In this document: one piece after another, positions 35,859-43,965 of the stretch
How positions within the stretch are numbered: the stretch's first letter is position 1
How the letters are laid out: the number at the start of each line of letters is the position of its first letter
Source: Oscillospiraceae bacterium
Lineage (GTDB): Bacteria; Bacillota; Clostridia; Oscillospirales; Ruminococcaceae
DNA: 63,504 nucleotides
Direction: 5' to 3'
NCBI GenBank assembly: GCA_018110925.1
Contig: JAGAZJ010000012.1
Coordinates: 1 to 63,504 of the forward strand
Notes under the pieces: generated by a model
What the model saw: only the letters and a program-made list of their open reading frames with translations
Database searches by the model: none
Told to the model about the DNA's origin: nothing
Translations under genes and position numbers: made by a program

Positions 35859-37370
35859 ATGATAAGGACAGCCATGACCGAAAGCGGCATAGTCAGAGGA
35901 CTTCCCGCCGCAGATCCGAGAATAACTTCATTCAAGGGCATACCGTTTGCCGCACCGCCCGTGGGCAAAAACCGCTGGCGTGCTCCCCAGCCGTGTGAAA
36001 GCTGGGAGGGCGTGCGTGACTGCTTTGAATTTGCTCCAATATCCGTGCAGGATACGCCCGGTATCGGTGACGACATATACTGCCGTGAGTGGCACGTTGA
36101 CCCCGAGATACCCATGAGCGAAGACTGCCTGTATCTTAATATATGGACAAACGCCAAGACCACCGATGAAAAGCTCCCTGTACTGGTCTGGTACTTCGGA
36201 GGGGGCTTTCAGTGGGGATACACCCCCGAAATGGAATTTGACGGCGAAAGGCTCGCCCGCAGAGGCATAATCGTTGTAACGGTCAATTACAGACTGGGCG
36301 CCTTCGGATTTCTCTGTCATCCCCAGATAACCGCAGAGCAGCCCGATGCACCCGCAAACTTCGGCTCTCTTGACCAGCAGGCAGGCCTGCGCTGGGTAAA
36401 GAGAAATATAGCCAACTTCGGCGGCGACCCGGACAATATAACCATAGCAGGTCAGTCGGCCGGCGGCGGGAGCGTAATGGCTCAGATGGCCTGCAAGGAC
36501 AATGCAGGGCTTTTCAACAAGGCGGCTGTATTCAGCGGTATGATACTTCAGCCCTACACTCCGAACGATTTCTTCATCCCCCTCGATCTGGAGCAGGCGG
36601 GCAAAAAGGGCACAGAGCTCTTTGATGCGCTCGGAGTAAAGACCCTTGAAGAAGCAAGAGAGCTGGATGCGCAGTATATCCGCAGGATCTATTCAGACCT
36701 CAGAAATCAGGGCAAAATGTTCTATACCATAGTAAACGACGGCAAGTTCAACACAGGCGACCCGATGCAGGCATTTGTGGACGGCACAAGGAACAGAGTG
36801 CCCGTCTTCGCAGGAAATACCGGGGACGAATTTATGGATGCGATACCTTCCGACAGCGTGGAAGCGCTTGAAGCGACCGTCCGTGAACACATGGGAGAGC
36901 GTGCAGATGCTTTTATGGCTCTTGACGGTGTAAAAGAAAAAACGCCATTTGGCTATGCGACCGTAAGCGCTCCCGAGCTTGGCGTCAAGAAAGCATTCAG
37001 GGCGGAGGAAAAGCTCGATGCTCCCATGAAGAACTATTACTACCGCTTTGTGCCCCATATCCCCGGAGAGGACGACCCCGGAACGTTCCATTCGGTAGAT
37101 CTCTGGTTTTTCTTTGAGACACTTGCCAAGTGCACGCGTCCTTATGACGGAAAATACTATGATCTTGCACGTCAGATGTGCGACTACTGGGTCAACTTCA
37201 TAAAGACAGGCGACCCCAACGGCTTTGATCTGCACGGCAATAAGCTGCCCGAATGGAAGCCGTACAACTCAGACACAAGAGCAGAAATGGAATTCAGGAC
37301 AGAGGGTGCAGTACCCGTCACCGAAAAGGACGGCATTGTGACATTCCTCGTTGAAAACGATCTGGCATAA
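35859..37370 (+). CDS. Type B carboxylesterase
   Basis: A 503-residue alpha/beta-hydrolase of the carboxylesterase/lipase family. The catalytic Ser200 lies in IAGQSAGGGS, Glu324 in GNTGDEF and His411 in GTFHSVDLW; the oxyanion loop is FGGGF (113-117) where the family usually has HGGGF. No signal peptide, so cytoplasmic. It is followed 12 bp later by a GH43 gene, so an acetyl or feruloyl esterase acting on imported xylo-oligosaccharides is a fair inference, though family members hydrolyse many esters. The ATG follows GAAAGGGG. Its own promoter and a palindrome lie upstream. Confidence 0.9.
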   Translation: MIRTAMTESGIVRGLPAADPRITSFKGIPFAAPPVGKNRWRAPQPCESWEGVRDCFEFAPISVQDTPGIGDDIYCREWHVDPEIPMSEDCLYLNIWTNAKTTDEKLPVLVWYFGGGFQWGYTPEMEFDGERLARRGIIVVTVNYRLGAFGFLCHPQITAEQPDAPANFGSLDQQAGLRWVKRNIANFGGDPDNITIAGQSAGGGSVMAQMACKDNAGLFNKAAVFSGMILQPYTPNDFFIPLDLEQAGKKGTELFDALGVKTLEEARELDAQYIRRIYSDLRNQGKMFYTIVNDGKFNTGDPMQAFVDGTRNRVPVFAGNTGDEFMDAIPSDSVEALEATVREHMGERADAFMALDGVKEKTPFGYATVSAPELGVKKAFRAEEKLDAPMKNYYYRFVPHIPGEDDPGTFHSVDLWFFFETLAKCTRPYDGKYYDLARQMCDYWVNFIKTGDPNGFDLHGNKLPEWKPYNSDTRAEMEFRTEGAVPVTEKDGIVTFLVENDLA

Positions 37371-37382
37371 CGGAGGCAGAAT

Positions 37383-38780
37383 ATGAAAAAACAGGCATTC
37401 AATCCATATCTCCCCTCATGGGAGTATATCCCCGACGGAGAGCCTTATGTATTTGACGGCAGAGTATATATCTATGGTTCTCATGACCTTTGGAACGGCT
37501 ATGTTTTCTGTCAGGGCGACTATGTTTGCTGGTCAGCACCCGTTGACGATCTCGGCAACTGGCGCTATGAGGGGGTTATCTATCCCAGGAACGAAGACCC
37601 CATGAACAAGGACGGGCGTATGTGTCTTTATGCCCCTGATGTCACGGTGGGACCCGACGGAAGATATTACCTTTACTATGTGCTTGACAAGATAAACGTC
37701 ATATCCGTTGCAGTATGTGACACACCCGCAGGCAGATATGAGTTCTACGGATATGTACACTATGCGGACGGCACACGCCTGGGAGAACGTGAGGGCGATG
37801 AGCCGCAGTTTGATCCGGGCGTGCTGACAGAAGGCGATGTTACATATCTTTACAGCGGCTTCTGCGGTCTCGGCGACAAGTCACGCACAGGCTCAAAGGT
37901 CATCACGCTCGACAAGGATATGCTCACGGTAGTACATGTGCCATCACTGATAATGCCCGGCAGCTGTTACAGCAAGGGAACGGAATTTGAGGGGCACGCA
38001 TTCTTTGAAGCGTCGTCCATACGCAAGGTAAACGGTAAATATTACTTCATATACTCATCCGAAGTAATGCATGAGCTCTGCTATGCAGTGAGCGACAGTC
38101 CTCTTGAGGGCTTCAGATACGGCGGTGTGCTGATAAGCAATACCGACCTGCATATAGACAGCTACAAGCCTGCCGATATGCCTATGGTGAGCGGCGCTAA
38201 CAACCACGGCAGTATAGTTGAGATAAACGGCGACTGGTATATATTCTATCACCGCCACACCAACAACACATGGTTCTCAAGACAAGGATGCGCACAGAAG
38301 CTCACTCTCAATGCAGACGGCAGCTTCGACCAGGCAGAAATGACCTCATGCGGTCTCAACGGCGGTCCCCTTGAAGGCAAGGGCGAATATCCCGCATACA
38401 TCGCCTGCAACCTGTTCACGGAAGATCATGAGCTCTATCTCGGCAAGCCCGGTCTGCCCAGATTTGTTCAGGACGGACGTGACGGTGATGAGGAAGTGGC
38501 TTATATCGCAGATATAAGCGATGGCACTACCTTCGGCTTCAAATATTTTGACTGCAAGGGCATAAAAAAAGTGAGCATCGCCACAAGGGCATACTGCAAC
38601 GGAAAATTTCAGCTGAAGACCGCATGGGACGGCGAAGTGCTGGCAGAATTCGATGTTGAGGGCAATAATATATGGACCACTGTATCAAGGGATGTCACTA
38701 TCCCCGACGGTATACAGGCAATATACTTCACTTACAGAGGCACGGGCTCACCGATGTTCAAGTCATTCACACTTGAATAG
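37383..38780 (+). CDS. GH43 enzyme with C-terminal CBM6-like domain
   Basis: A 465-residue family 43 protein. Propeller residues 1-325 carry a candidate base Asp18 (YIPDGEPYVFDG), modulator Asp144 (PQFDPGVLTEGD) and acid Glu209 (FFEASSIRKVNGKYYF). The last 130 residues form a beta-sandwich resembling CBM6-type modules (GTTFGFKYFDCKGIKKVSI, then IYFTYRGTGSPMFKSF). Subfamilies with this layout are usually arabinofuranosidases or xylosidases. No signal peptide. The 12-bp gap and GGAGG after the esterase indicate one operon. A terminator follows. Confidence 0.9.
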   Translation: MKKQAFNPYLPSWEYIPDGEPYVFDGRVYIYGSHDLWNGYVFCQGDYVCWSAPVDDLGNWRYEGVIYPRNEDPMNKDGRMCLYAPDVTVGPDGRYYLYYVLDKINVISVAVCDTPAGRYEFYGYVHYADGTRLGEREGDEPQFDPGVLTEGDVTYLYSGFCGLGDKSRTGSKVITLDKDMLTVVHVPSLIMPGSCYSKGTEFEGHAFFEASSIRKVNGKYYFIYSSEVMHELCYAVSDSPLEGFRYGGVLISNTDLHIDSYKPADMPMVSGANNHGSIVEINGDWYIFYHRHTNNTWFSRQGCAQKLTLNADGSFDQAEMTSCGLNGGPLEGKGEYPAYIACNLFTEDHELYLGKPGLPRFVQDGRDGDEEVAYIADISDGTTFGFKYFDCKGIKKVSIATRAYCNGKFQLKTAWDGEVLAEFDVEGNNIWTTVSRDVTIPDGIQAIYFTYRGTGSPMFKSFTLE

Positions 38781-38858
38781 ATAGGGTCGAGAAAAAGAGA
38801 GACAGCTTTGTAAAAATGAACCGAAAATTCCCCGACCGTGATATAATCATCCTTATTT

Positions 38859-38886
38859 GGAGCAGTCGGCGTACTGCTCCGTTTTT
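38859..38886 (+). terminator. Terminator of the esterase-GH43 operon
   Basis: GGAGCAGT (38859-38866) pairs with ACTGCTCC (38873-38880), followed by GTTTTT. The rest of 38781-39101 holds only the hairpin at 38998. Confidence 0.85.
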
Positions 38887-38997
38887 CTGCAATATACGAT
38901 CACGCCGGACGGTATTGTCTGAACGTTCGTTTCAATTACACCCGAGTTTCTCACCCATTTCAGGCTACGGCAACTCTTAAATCGTGTCTTAAATGAT

Positions 38998-39062
38998 GAT
39001 CCCCTTAGAGCAGACACACGTAGAGCAGACACACGAAAAAACGTGTGAACTCTAAGGGGATC
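38998..39062. repeat. Hairpin containing a 15-bp tandem duplication
   Basis: GATCCCCTTAGAG (38998-39010) pairs with CTCTAAGGGGATC (39050-39062). In the left arm TAGAGCAGACACACG occurs twice in direct tandem (39006-39020 and 39021-39035), and the second copy also pairs with CGTGTG. It probably ends the flavodoxin operon on the minus strand. Confidence 0.7.
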
Positions 39063-39101
39063 AAATCACATCTGTATGTCAGCGGCTCTTATAATACCAT
39101 G

Positions 39102-39863
39102 TCAGAATCCCAACCCGTCAAGCCAGTCACAGACAGACTGCTGTGTATCAGAGCTGAACTCCTGAGCTGTCTTGCCCTGAACAGCCATACCGTCGAGCAC
39201 CTGTGCATCCGGCAGATAGCTTTCTATCGCAGAGTATGTTCCCGATCCGCCGCTGCCCTCATGGGTGTTGAACGGGATAATGACCTTGCCGGAGAAGTCA
39301 TAGCTGTCCATGAATGTATATACCGCCATCGGCATATCTCCCCACCAGATCGGATATCCGAGGAAAACAATATCATACTGTTCCATATTCTCTACACCGC
39401 CCTGTATCTCGGGTCGGGCTTTGTCGGCAAGCTCTTTCTTTGCAACATCACAGCAGTCGTCATAATTTGCGGGATAAGGATTGACAGTTTCGATATGATA
39501 GCTGTCAGCACCGACCTCGCTTGCGATATATTCTGCAATGATCTGCGTATTGCCCTTATCTATCGTGCCGACATTGTAATTCTCATCGGCACGGGAGAAG
39601 TAAGCAACAAGGATATTCCTGCCGTCACTGTCCGTCGGATCGTCTGTTTCAGCCTGTGTTGAAAAGGCGATGTCCTCGGAGCGTTTATTATCTGCCTCTG
39701 TTTCATTTGGTCTGCTGTCCTGCCTGTTCAGCTTTTCTTCCACAGCTGCCTTGTCGATTTCGGCTACGCTCGGTGCAGATGCAGGCTCGGACGGAGCGCA
39801 GGCGGCAACAGCAAGAGCCATTACCAGTGAAGATACGACCACTGGTATATGTTTCACAAACAT
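39102..39863 (-). CDS. Flavodoxin-domain lipoprotein
   Basis: A 253-residue protein with a lipoprotein signal (SSLVMALAVAACAPSEP; lipidated Cys near residue 22), an acidic linker to about residue 80 and a flavodoxin domain of the long type. The FMN loop is LVAYFSRADENYNVG and the ring-stacking regions are GYPIWWGDMPM and NTHEGSGGSGT. It is a membrane-tethered, extracytoplasmic flavodoxin, likely an electron carrier or quinone reductase. The cytoplasmic flavodoxin at 42475 is a clear paralogue (same SRADENY start). It ends the TetR-NTF2-acetyltransferase operon, 6 bp after the acetyltransferase stop. Confidence 0.88.
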   Translation of the reverse strand: MFVKHIPVVVSSLVMALAVAACAPSEPASAPSVAEIDKAAVEEKLNRQDSRPNETEADNKRSEDIAFSTQAETDDPTDSDGRNILVAYFSRADENYNVGTIDKGNTQIIAEYIASEVGADSYHIETVNPYPANYDDCCDVAKKELADKARPEIQGGVENMEQYDIVFLGYPIWWGDMPMAVYTFMDSYDFSGKVIIPFNTHEGSGGSGTYSAIESYLPDAQVLDGMAVQGKTAQEFSSDTQQSVCDWLDGLGF

Positions 39864-39869
39864 CACTTC

Positions 39870-40454
39870 CTAATCCTTCATCTGCTCTGGATCAAGCATC
39901 TTGATGACCTTTGCGGGAACACCGCCGACTACGGCATAGTCGGGTACATCTTTGGTGACGACCGCTCCCGCCGCAACAACAGCATACTTACCGATAGTCA
40001 CGCCCGGACAGATCGTACAGCCCATACCGAGCCATGCATTCTTCTTTACTGTGACTTTTCCATAGGTGTAGGTGGTGCGGCGGTCATACATATCGTGGTT
40101 GATAGTGGCTATCCTTATACCCGGTGCCGCCATAACACCGTCCTCAAACTCTATACCGCCCGACGCAGAAAGAATAGCCGAATGATTGATAAATACACCC
40201 TTGCCGAATGTCACACGGTTGCCGAAATCACAGGTGAACGGCGTGAGTATCCGTACATCATTGAGCTTGCGCCCGAAAAGCTCCTCCAGATATCCGACAT
40301 ATGACGGATCATCGGGGAGAACGGCATTTGCCTTTGCGCACAGCGTTCTCGCCCTCATCATCTCATCGACCGCTTCTTTGAAGTACGGTTCAGTCACCTT
40401 TGTCGGACCGCCCTTGTCCATAAGTTCATATACATAACCGTTTTCGTATTCCAT
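39870..40454 (-). CDS. Maltose/galactoside O-acetyltransferase family (left-handed beta-helix)
   Basis: A 194-residue trimeric acetyltransferase of the LacA/Maa type. Hexapeptide repeats run from about residue 75 to 180 (GKGVFINHSAILSASGGIEF, GCTICPGVTIGKYAVVAAGA, DVPDYAVVGGVPAKVIK). The catalytic His lies in IATINHDMYD. It would transfer acetyl from acetyl-CoA to a sugar or related hydroxyl. GGAGA precedes the ATG. It lies in an operon with TetR, an NTF2-like protein and a flavodoxin, a layout often linked to redox or xenobiotic stress rather than sugar use. Confidence 0.92.
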   Translation of the reverse strand: MEYENGYVYELMDKGGPTKVTEPYFKEAVDEMMRARTLCAKANAVLPDDPSYVGYLEELFGRKLNDVRILTPFTCDFGNRVTFGKGVFINHSAILSASGGIEFEDGVMAAPGIRIATINHDMYDRRTTYTYGKVTVKKNAWLGMGCTICPGVTIGKYAVVAAGAVVTKDVPDYAVVGGVPAKVIKMLDPEQMKD

Positions 40455-40470
40455 ATCTTTTCTCCTGTTA

Positions 40471-40839
40471 TCAGTAGGTCGAAGCCTCTGCCCTTGTCAG
40501 CTTCCATTCCGAGCCTTGTTTCTTCGCTTCGAAGGAAAGCTGTAATCTCCATGTATGCTTTCCCCCGCCGAATACGGCTGCTGTCACTTCGGATCTTCCG
40601 GTGATAACAGCCTTTTCGCCGTATACATCGATTTTCAGCTCCTCTGTCCGAGCAGAATAATAATTCAGCGTGCCGCCCATGATCGCATGGATATACGCTT
40701 TCTTATCCTGCTTCATCCCTGTCATGTGAACGAGAACAAAGGAGTCATCATGTACACGCAGCAGTTCTGCTTCATCCTTTGCGATCATAGCATTATACAT
40801 ATCTTCGTAGAGCTGTTCAAGTATTTCCCTGTCATTCAT
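40471..40839 (-). CDS. NTF2/SnoaL-like protein (DUF4440 type)
   Basis: A 122-residue protein with the cone-shaped NTF2-like fold pattern: an N-terminal helix (EILEQLYEDMYNAMIAKDEA), then LLRVHDDSFVLVHMTG, and a curved sheet ending RLQLSFEAKKQGSEWKLTRA. Such small proteins bind or isomerise small hydrophobic ligands; no catalytic pair can be assigned. Its ATG overlaps the TetR stop (ATGA), so the two are co-translated. Confidence 0.8.
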   Translation of the reverse strand: MNDREILEQLYEDMYNAMIAKDEAELLRVHDDSFVLVHMTGMKQDKKAYIHAIMGGTLNYYSARTEELKIDVYGEKAVITGRSEVTAAVFGGGKHTWRLQLSFEAKKQGSEWKLTRAEASTY

Positions 40840-41411
40840 CCGAAAAAACCTTTCACACCGCCGAGCACCAGCCTGTTCGTGATCTCAGTGATCTCTTCCA
40901 CAGACTGCTGTTTGCCTTCCTCTATCCACTGTCTGTAAATGCCGAGAACAGAATTGTTTATGAAATTCATCAGCATGGTCTGCTGATATCCGGGCAATGC
41001 GCCGTATTTCTTTGAGCCGCTCCAGCCTGCGGTATTGACCTTTTTTATCATACCTCCGCGGATATAGCGATAGATCTCATTGCCTGCACAGGTGATCTTC
41101 TCGTAGGCAAGCCCCTTTTCCTCGGAAAAGAGGAAGAACTCACGGTTCACCTTGTCAAGCTCATCAGGCAGCTTGTAGTCCTTGATGTGCTCGATATATT
41201 CCGAAGAATACTCCGATTGTATCTCGTCGAGCAGATCGTCAAGGGTATGATAGTAAACGTAGAATGTCTTTTTGTTTATCATCGCACGGCTGCAAAGCTC
41301 CGTCACCCTGATCCTGCTGTAATCCATTTCGCATATCATCTGCTCAAATACACTCTTGATTGAATCTATTGTCCTGCGCACTCTAAGATCTTCATTGCCG
41401 GTGAGTATCAT
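40836..41411 (-). CDS. TetR/AcrR-family regulator
   Basis: A 191-residue repressor. The helix-turn-helix lies at residues 12-58 (TIDSIKSVFEQMICEMDYSR, then VTELCSRAMINKKTFYVYYH). The C-terminal domain resembles TetR_C proteins of Firmicutes. It is first in the operon with the NTF2-like, acetyltransferase and flavodoxin genes. AAGGAGG precedes the ATG, and the promoter carries the palindrome GTAACCAAAGTTAC right at the start site, which is probably its own operator. The inducer is unknown. Confidence 0.92.
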   Translation of the reverse strand: MILTGNEDLRVRRTIDSIKSVFEQMICEMDYSRIRVTELCSRAMINKKTFYVYYHTLDDLLDEIQSEYSSEYIEHIKDYKLPDELDKVNREFFLFSEEKGLAYEKITCAGNEIYRYIRGGMIKKVNTAGWSGSKKYGALPGYQQTMLMNFINNSVLGIYRQWIEEGKQQSVEEITEITNRLVLGGVKGFFG

Positions 41412-41440
41412 ATGGTCCTCCTTAACGCACTGCGGATAAA

Positions 41441-41454
41441 GTAACTTTGGTTAC
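41441..41454. promoter_or_regulatory. Probable TetR operator
   Basis: GTAACTTTGGTTAC (5-4-5 dyad) begins one base past the -10 box on the minus strand, covering the transcription start of the tetR operon. Position and symmetry fit autorepression. Confidence 0.65.
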
Positions 41455-41483
41455 ATTTTATCACAGAGTGTCGTATCTTTCAA
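41455..41483 (-). promoter_or_regulatory. Promoter of the tetR operon
   Basis: On the minus strand TTGAAA (41478-41483) and TAAAAT (41455-41460) are spaced by 17 bp. Confidence 0.7.
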
Positions 41484-41539
41484 GTCTCATACTAATTTCT
41501 GACCGATGCAATTATCTTCTGACGAAAATAGACAAGAAA

Positions 41540-41578
41540 CAAGCCGCAAGTGCTTGAATATAAGGAATTTGCGGCTTG
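41540..41578 (-). terminator. Terminator of the aldo-keto reductase operon
   Basis: CAAGCCGCAA (41540-41549) pairs with TTGCGGCTTG (41569-41578). On the minus strand TTTCTTG follows. It lies 32 bp past the stop at 41611. Confidence 0.7.
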
Positions 41579-41610
41579 GAGATCGTCTATACATCGAGGA
41601 GGAATTAGTA

Positions 41611-42462
41611 TCAATCCGCAGGATGCCATGCTCCGAGGTTTGATTCCTGCTGTTCGAGTGTCATATTGAAGAAACGCTTGCCGCAGTCGAGTGCTCTGAT
41701 CTCAGCCATTTCATCGGCGGTCAGCTCAAAATCGAATATCTCAAAGTTCTCTCTCATATGCTGTGGATTTGTTGTCCTCGGGAACACGACAGTCCCCTCC
41801 TGGATATGCCAGCGCAAGATTATCTGCACATTGCTCTTGCCGTATTTACGGGCAAGCTTTGTGAACACAGGCTCATTTATCAGGTCCTTGTCGCCGTGAC
41901 CGATGGGATACCAGCTTTCTATAACTGTACCGTACTTCTCGATACGCTTTTTCAGTGCGTTCTGCTGATAGTAGGGGTGGCACTCAACCTGCAATACGGA
42001 CGGCTTGACAGCGGCGGCGTCGCACAGCGCCTCAAGACGTTCGCTCTCAAAGTTGCTGATACCGATAGACTTCACCTTGCCTGCTTTCACAGCCTTCTCC
42101 ATATCCTTCCACGCACCGAGGTAATCACCAAACTGCTGATGCAGTAGGAGCAGATCAATGTAGTTCGTCCCGAGCCTTTCAAGCATCTTGCCGATGGCTG
42201 CGGAGGTCTTGCCTTCGCCGTATTCGTGCGGCCAGAGCTTTGTGGTTATCCACACTTCCTCACGGGGAACGCCGCTGTCCTTCACAGCCTTTCCGACGCT
42301 TCTTTCGTTCTGATATGCATGAGCGGTGTCGATGTGACGGACACCCATTTTCAGAGCATCAAGCACTGCGTTGTATGTTGCTTCACCCTCAGGCACCTGA
42401 TAAACACCAAGTCCGAACTGCGGTATCTTTGTACCGTCATTAAGTGTGATATAGGTCTGCAT
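41611..42462 (-). CDS. Aldo/keto reductase (AKR5-like)
   Basis: A 283-residue NADPH-dependent aldo/keto reductase. The catalytic tetrad can be read: Asp45 and Tyr50 (HIDTAHAYQNE), Lys75 (ITTKLWP) and His108 (LLLLHQQFG). The coenzyme region near the C-terminus (VVFPRTTNPQHMRENFEIF) is present. It reduces aldehydes, ketones or related carbonyls in the cytoplasm. GGGAGG precedes the ATG. It follows the flavodoxin at 42475 by 12 bp; the pair is one operon adjacent to the TetR cluster. The substrate is not evident. Confidence 0.94.
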   Translation of the reverse strand: MQTYITLNDGTKIPQFGLGVYQVPEGEATYNAVLDALKMGVRHIDTAHAYQNERSVGKAVKDSGVPREEVWITTKLWPHEYGEGKTSAAIGKMLERLGTNYIDLLLLHQQFGDYLGAWKDMEKAVKAGKVKSIGISNFESERLEALCDAAAVKPSVLQVECHPYYQQNALKKRIEKYGTVIESWYPIGHGDKDLINEPVFTKLARKYGKSNVQIILRWHIQEGTVVFPRTTNPQHMRENFEIFDFELTADEMAEIRALDCGKRFFNMTLEQQESNLGAWHPAD

Positions 42463-42474
42463 GGTATCCTCCCC

Positions 42475-42981
42475 TTATATGATATGATTGTTTTTCAGCC
42501 ACTTTTCGATCACCGGCTTTGAATTTTTAACTCCGCTGCCGGAAAGTGAAAGCCCCTCACCGACGTCTGCATATTTTCTGATATCCGAAACGCTCTTGCC
42601 AAGCCCGCTGCCCTCATTGGTACAGAGCGGATATATCGTCTTGCCCGAAAGGTCTGCACTGTCAAGGAACGTAAAGACCGCCATGGGAGCAGTGCCCCAG
42701 TAGTTCGGATAGGCAAGAATGATATTGTCATAGCCTGATACGTCGGGGATCTCTTTCAGCTCGGGACGAGCGTTCTCTCTGAGATGAACCTTAGCTTCGT
42801 CAATGCAGATCATATACTTCGCAGAATAGGGCTTCACCATTTCGAGCTTGAAGCTGTCAAAACCCGTCAGTTCCTTGATATGCCCGACTGCGATCTCGGT
42901 GTTGCCTGTCTCCACAAACTTCATTGCCCCACCGAAATAATTCTCATCGGCTCTTGAAAAGAAAATAATAACAGTGTTCAT
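42475..42981 (-). CDS. Flavodoxin
   Basis: A 168-residue cytoplasmic flavodoxin-domain protein. The FMN phosphate loop is FFSRADENYFGGAM and the isoalloxazine loops are AYPNYWGTAPM and CTNEGSGLGKSV. It is paralogous to the lipoprotein flavodoxin at 39102 but lacks a signal peptide. GGGAGG precedes the ATG. The first gene of an operon with the aldo/keto reductase, to which it may be functionally linked as redox partner. A good promoter lies 45 bp upstream. Confidence 0.9.
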   Translation of the reverse strand: MNTVIIFFSRADENYFGGAMKFVETGNTEIAVGHIKELTGFDSFKLEMVKPYSAKYMICIDEAKVHLRENARPELKEIPDVSGYDNIILAYPNYWGTAPMAVFTFLDSADLSGKTIYPLCTNEGSGLGKSVSDIRKYADVGEGLSLSGSGVKNSKPVIEKWLKNNHII

Positions 42982-43026
42982 ATACTTCCTCCCTTGGTTT
43001 TATGTAACATCCGTTCCGATAATTCT

Positions 43027-43055
43027 ATTTTAGCAGATAGGTTTTGAAATATCAA
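43027..43055 (-). promoter_or_regulatory. Promoter of the flavodoxin-AKR operon
   Basis: On the minus strand TTGATA (43050-43055) and TAAAAT (43027-43032) are spaced by 17 bp. Single GTAAC/GTTAC half-sites like those of the TetR operator lie in 43000-43115, but not at operator spacing. The rest of the 42982-43283 gap shows only the terminator at 43226. Confidence 0.65.
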
Positions 43056-43225
43056 CAGGCAGTTTCCACAAAACAGTCACTTATGTAACAGCTTGCGTGA
43101 AATGGTTACTTATCCTTAAGCCGGCTGTGATGGATAATCTGTCTCTTTTATATCTTTCCGTCAAATAGAAATCTCAGATTGTCAGCCGTATCACTTCTAA
43201 TCTTATTGAATGGGGCATCATGACA

Positions 43226-43257
43226 AAAGCTCACTGACATCATGTACGGTGAGCTTT
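43226..43257 (-). terminator. Terminator of the orphan gene at 43284
   Basis: AAAGCTCAC (43226-43234) pairs with GTGAGCTTT (43249-43257). On the minus strand the stem is followed by a short T-rich tract. Confidence 0.65.
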
Positions 43258-43283
43258 GTATATGTGTTCACACAAAGTAAAAG

Positions 43284-43772
43284 TCATTCAAGTTCCATAA
43301 CTTTCAGTTCAATGGCAACCATAAGATCTTGGACTGTTGGTGAAATAGATTTATCCACTTCATAATGATCTGTTTCACCATTATATACTTTCAACAATTC
43401 ATCTTCATATACTAAATAATCATAAGGAAATGCCCACCAATGATAAGGTTCCTCTTGTGTCGAGTTCCTATTTGTATTGTGACGCTTGTAACTTAAAATT
43501 TTTAAATGATCTATGTCACAGGTGAGGAAACCATTCAAATCACTTAGTACATAATGTGAAAACACCGGTTTATCCTTATATTTTGAATTACCGGAAATAT
43601 CAGATGTTATTATCTGCATAAACGCATTTGCTATCTTATTGAATTCTTTATGCATATCAGGTTCACAAAATAAAACTGCCATTATAGACATATTCATATA
43701 ATGAATAAAATCGGAAGGTGTTATACATCTATTGGAATTTGATTGGTCATAAATTCGATAGCTTGCTTCCAT
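43284..43772 (-). CDS. AT-rich orphan protein with unclear start
   Basis: At least 162 residues of a protein I do not recognise, rich in Ile, Asn, Tyr and Lys (YMNMSIMAVLFCEPDMHKEF, then EEPYHWWAFPYDYLVYEDEL). Base composition is clearly more AT-rich than its neighbours, suggesting transfer. The first ATG (43772) has no ribosome binding site, yet the same frame stays open 30 codons further upstream to a stop at 43863-43865 and still reads like protein (IRDYGLINNEVSIYEAFHL), without any ATG, GTG or TTG. Either a rare start such as ATT is used or the 5' end has been lost. A good promoter lies at 43867-43895. Confidence 0.6.
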   Translation of the reverse strand: MEASYRIYDQSNSNRCITPSDFIHYMNMSIMAVLFCEPDMHKEFNKIANAFMQIITSDISGNSKYKDKPVFSHYVLSDLNGFLTCDIDHLKILSYKRHNTNRNSTQEEPYHWWAFPYDYLVYEDELLKVYNGETDHYEVDKSISPTVQDLMVAIELKVMELE

Positions 43773-43866
43773 TAAGTGAAATGCCTCATAAATAGATACT
43801 TCATTATTTATTAAGCCATAATCTCTTATATACTTCTTTATAATATACCTAATATGACCGAATTAT

Positions 43867-43895
43867 ATTTTATCATATGCCGAACGATTTATCAA
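43867..43895 (-). promoter_or_regulatory. Promoter upstream of the orphan gene
   Basis: On the minus strand TTGATA (43890-43895) and TAAAAT (43867-43872) are spaced by 17 bp. Transcription would start near 43860, only just upstream of the open frame. Confidence 0.55.
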
Positions 43896-43965
43896 GAGAT
43901 GTTGCATAAAAATCCGGACAGACCACATACAGTGACCTGTCCTTTTCGCAGGATACCGAGCTTTA

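Noticed and set aside
43000-43115. Second TetR operator upstream of the flavodoxin-AKR operon
   Set aside because: GTAAC and GTTAC half-sites occur, but 15 bp apart or single, unlike the 4-bp spacing at 41441.
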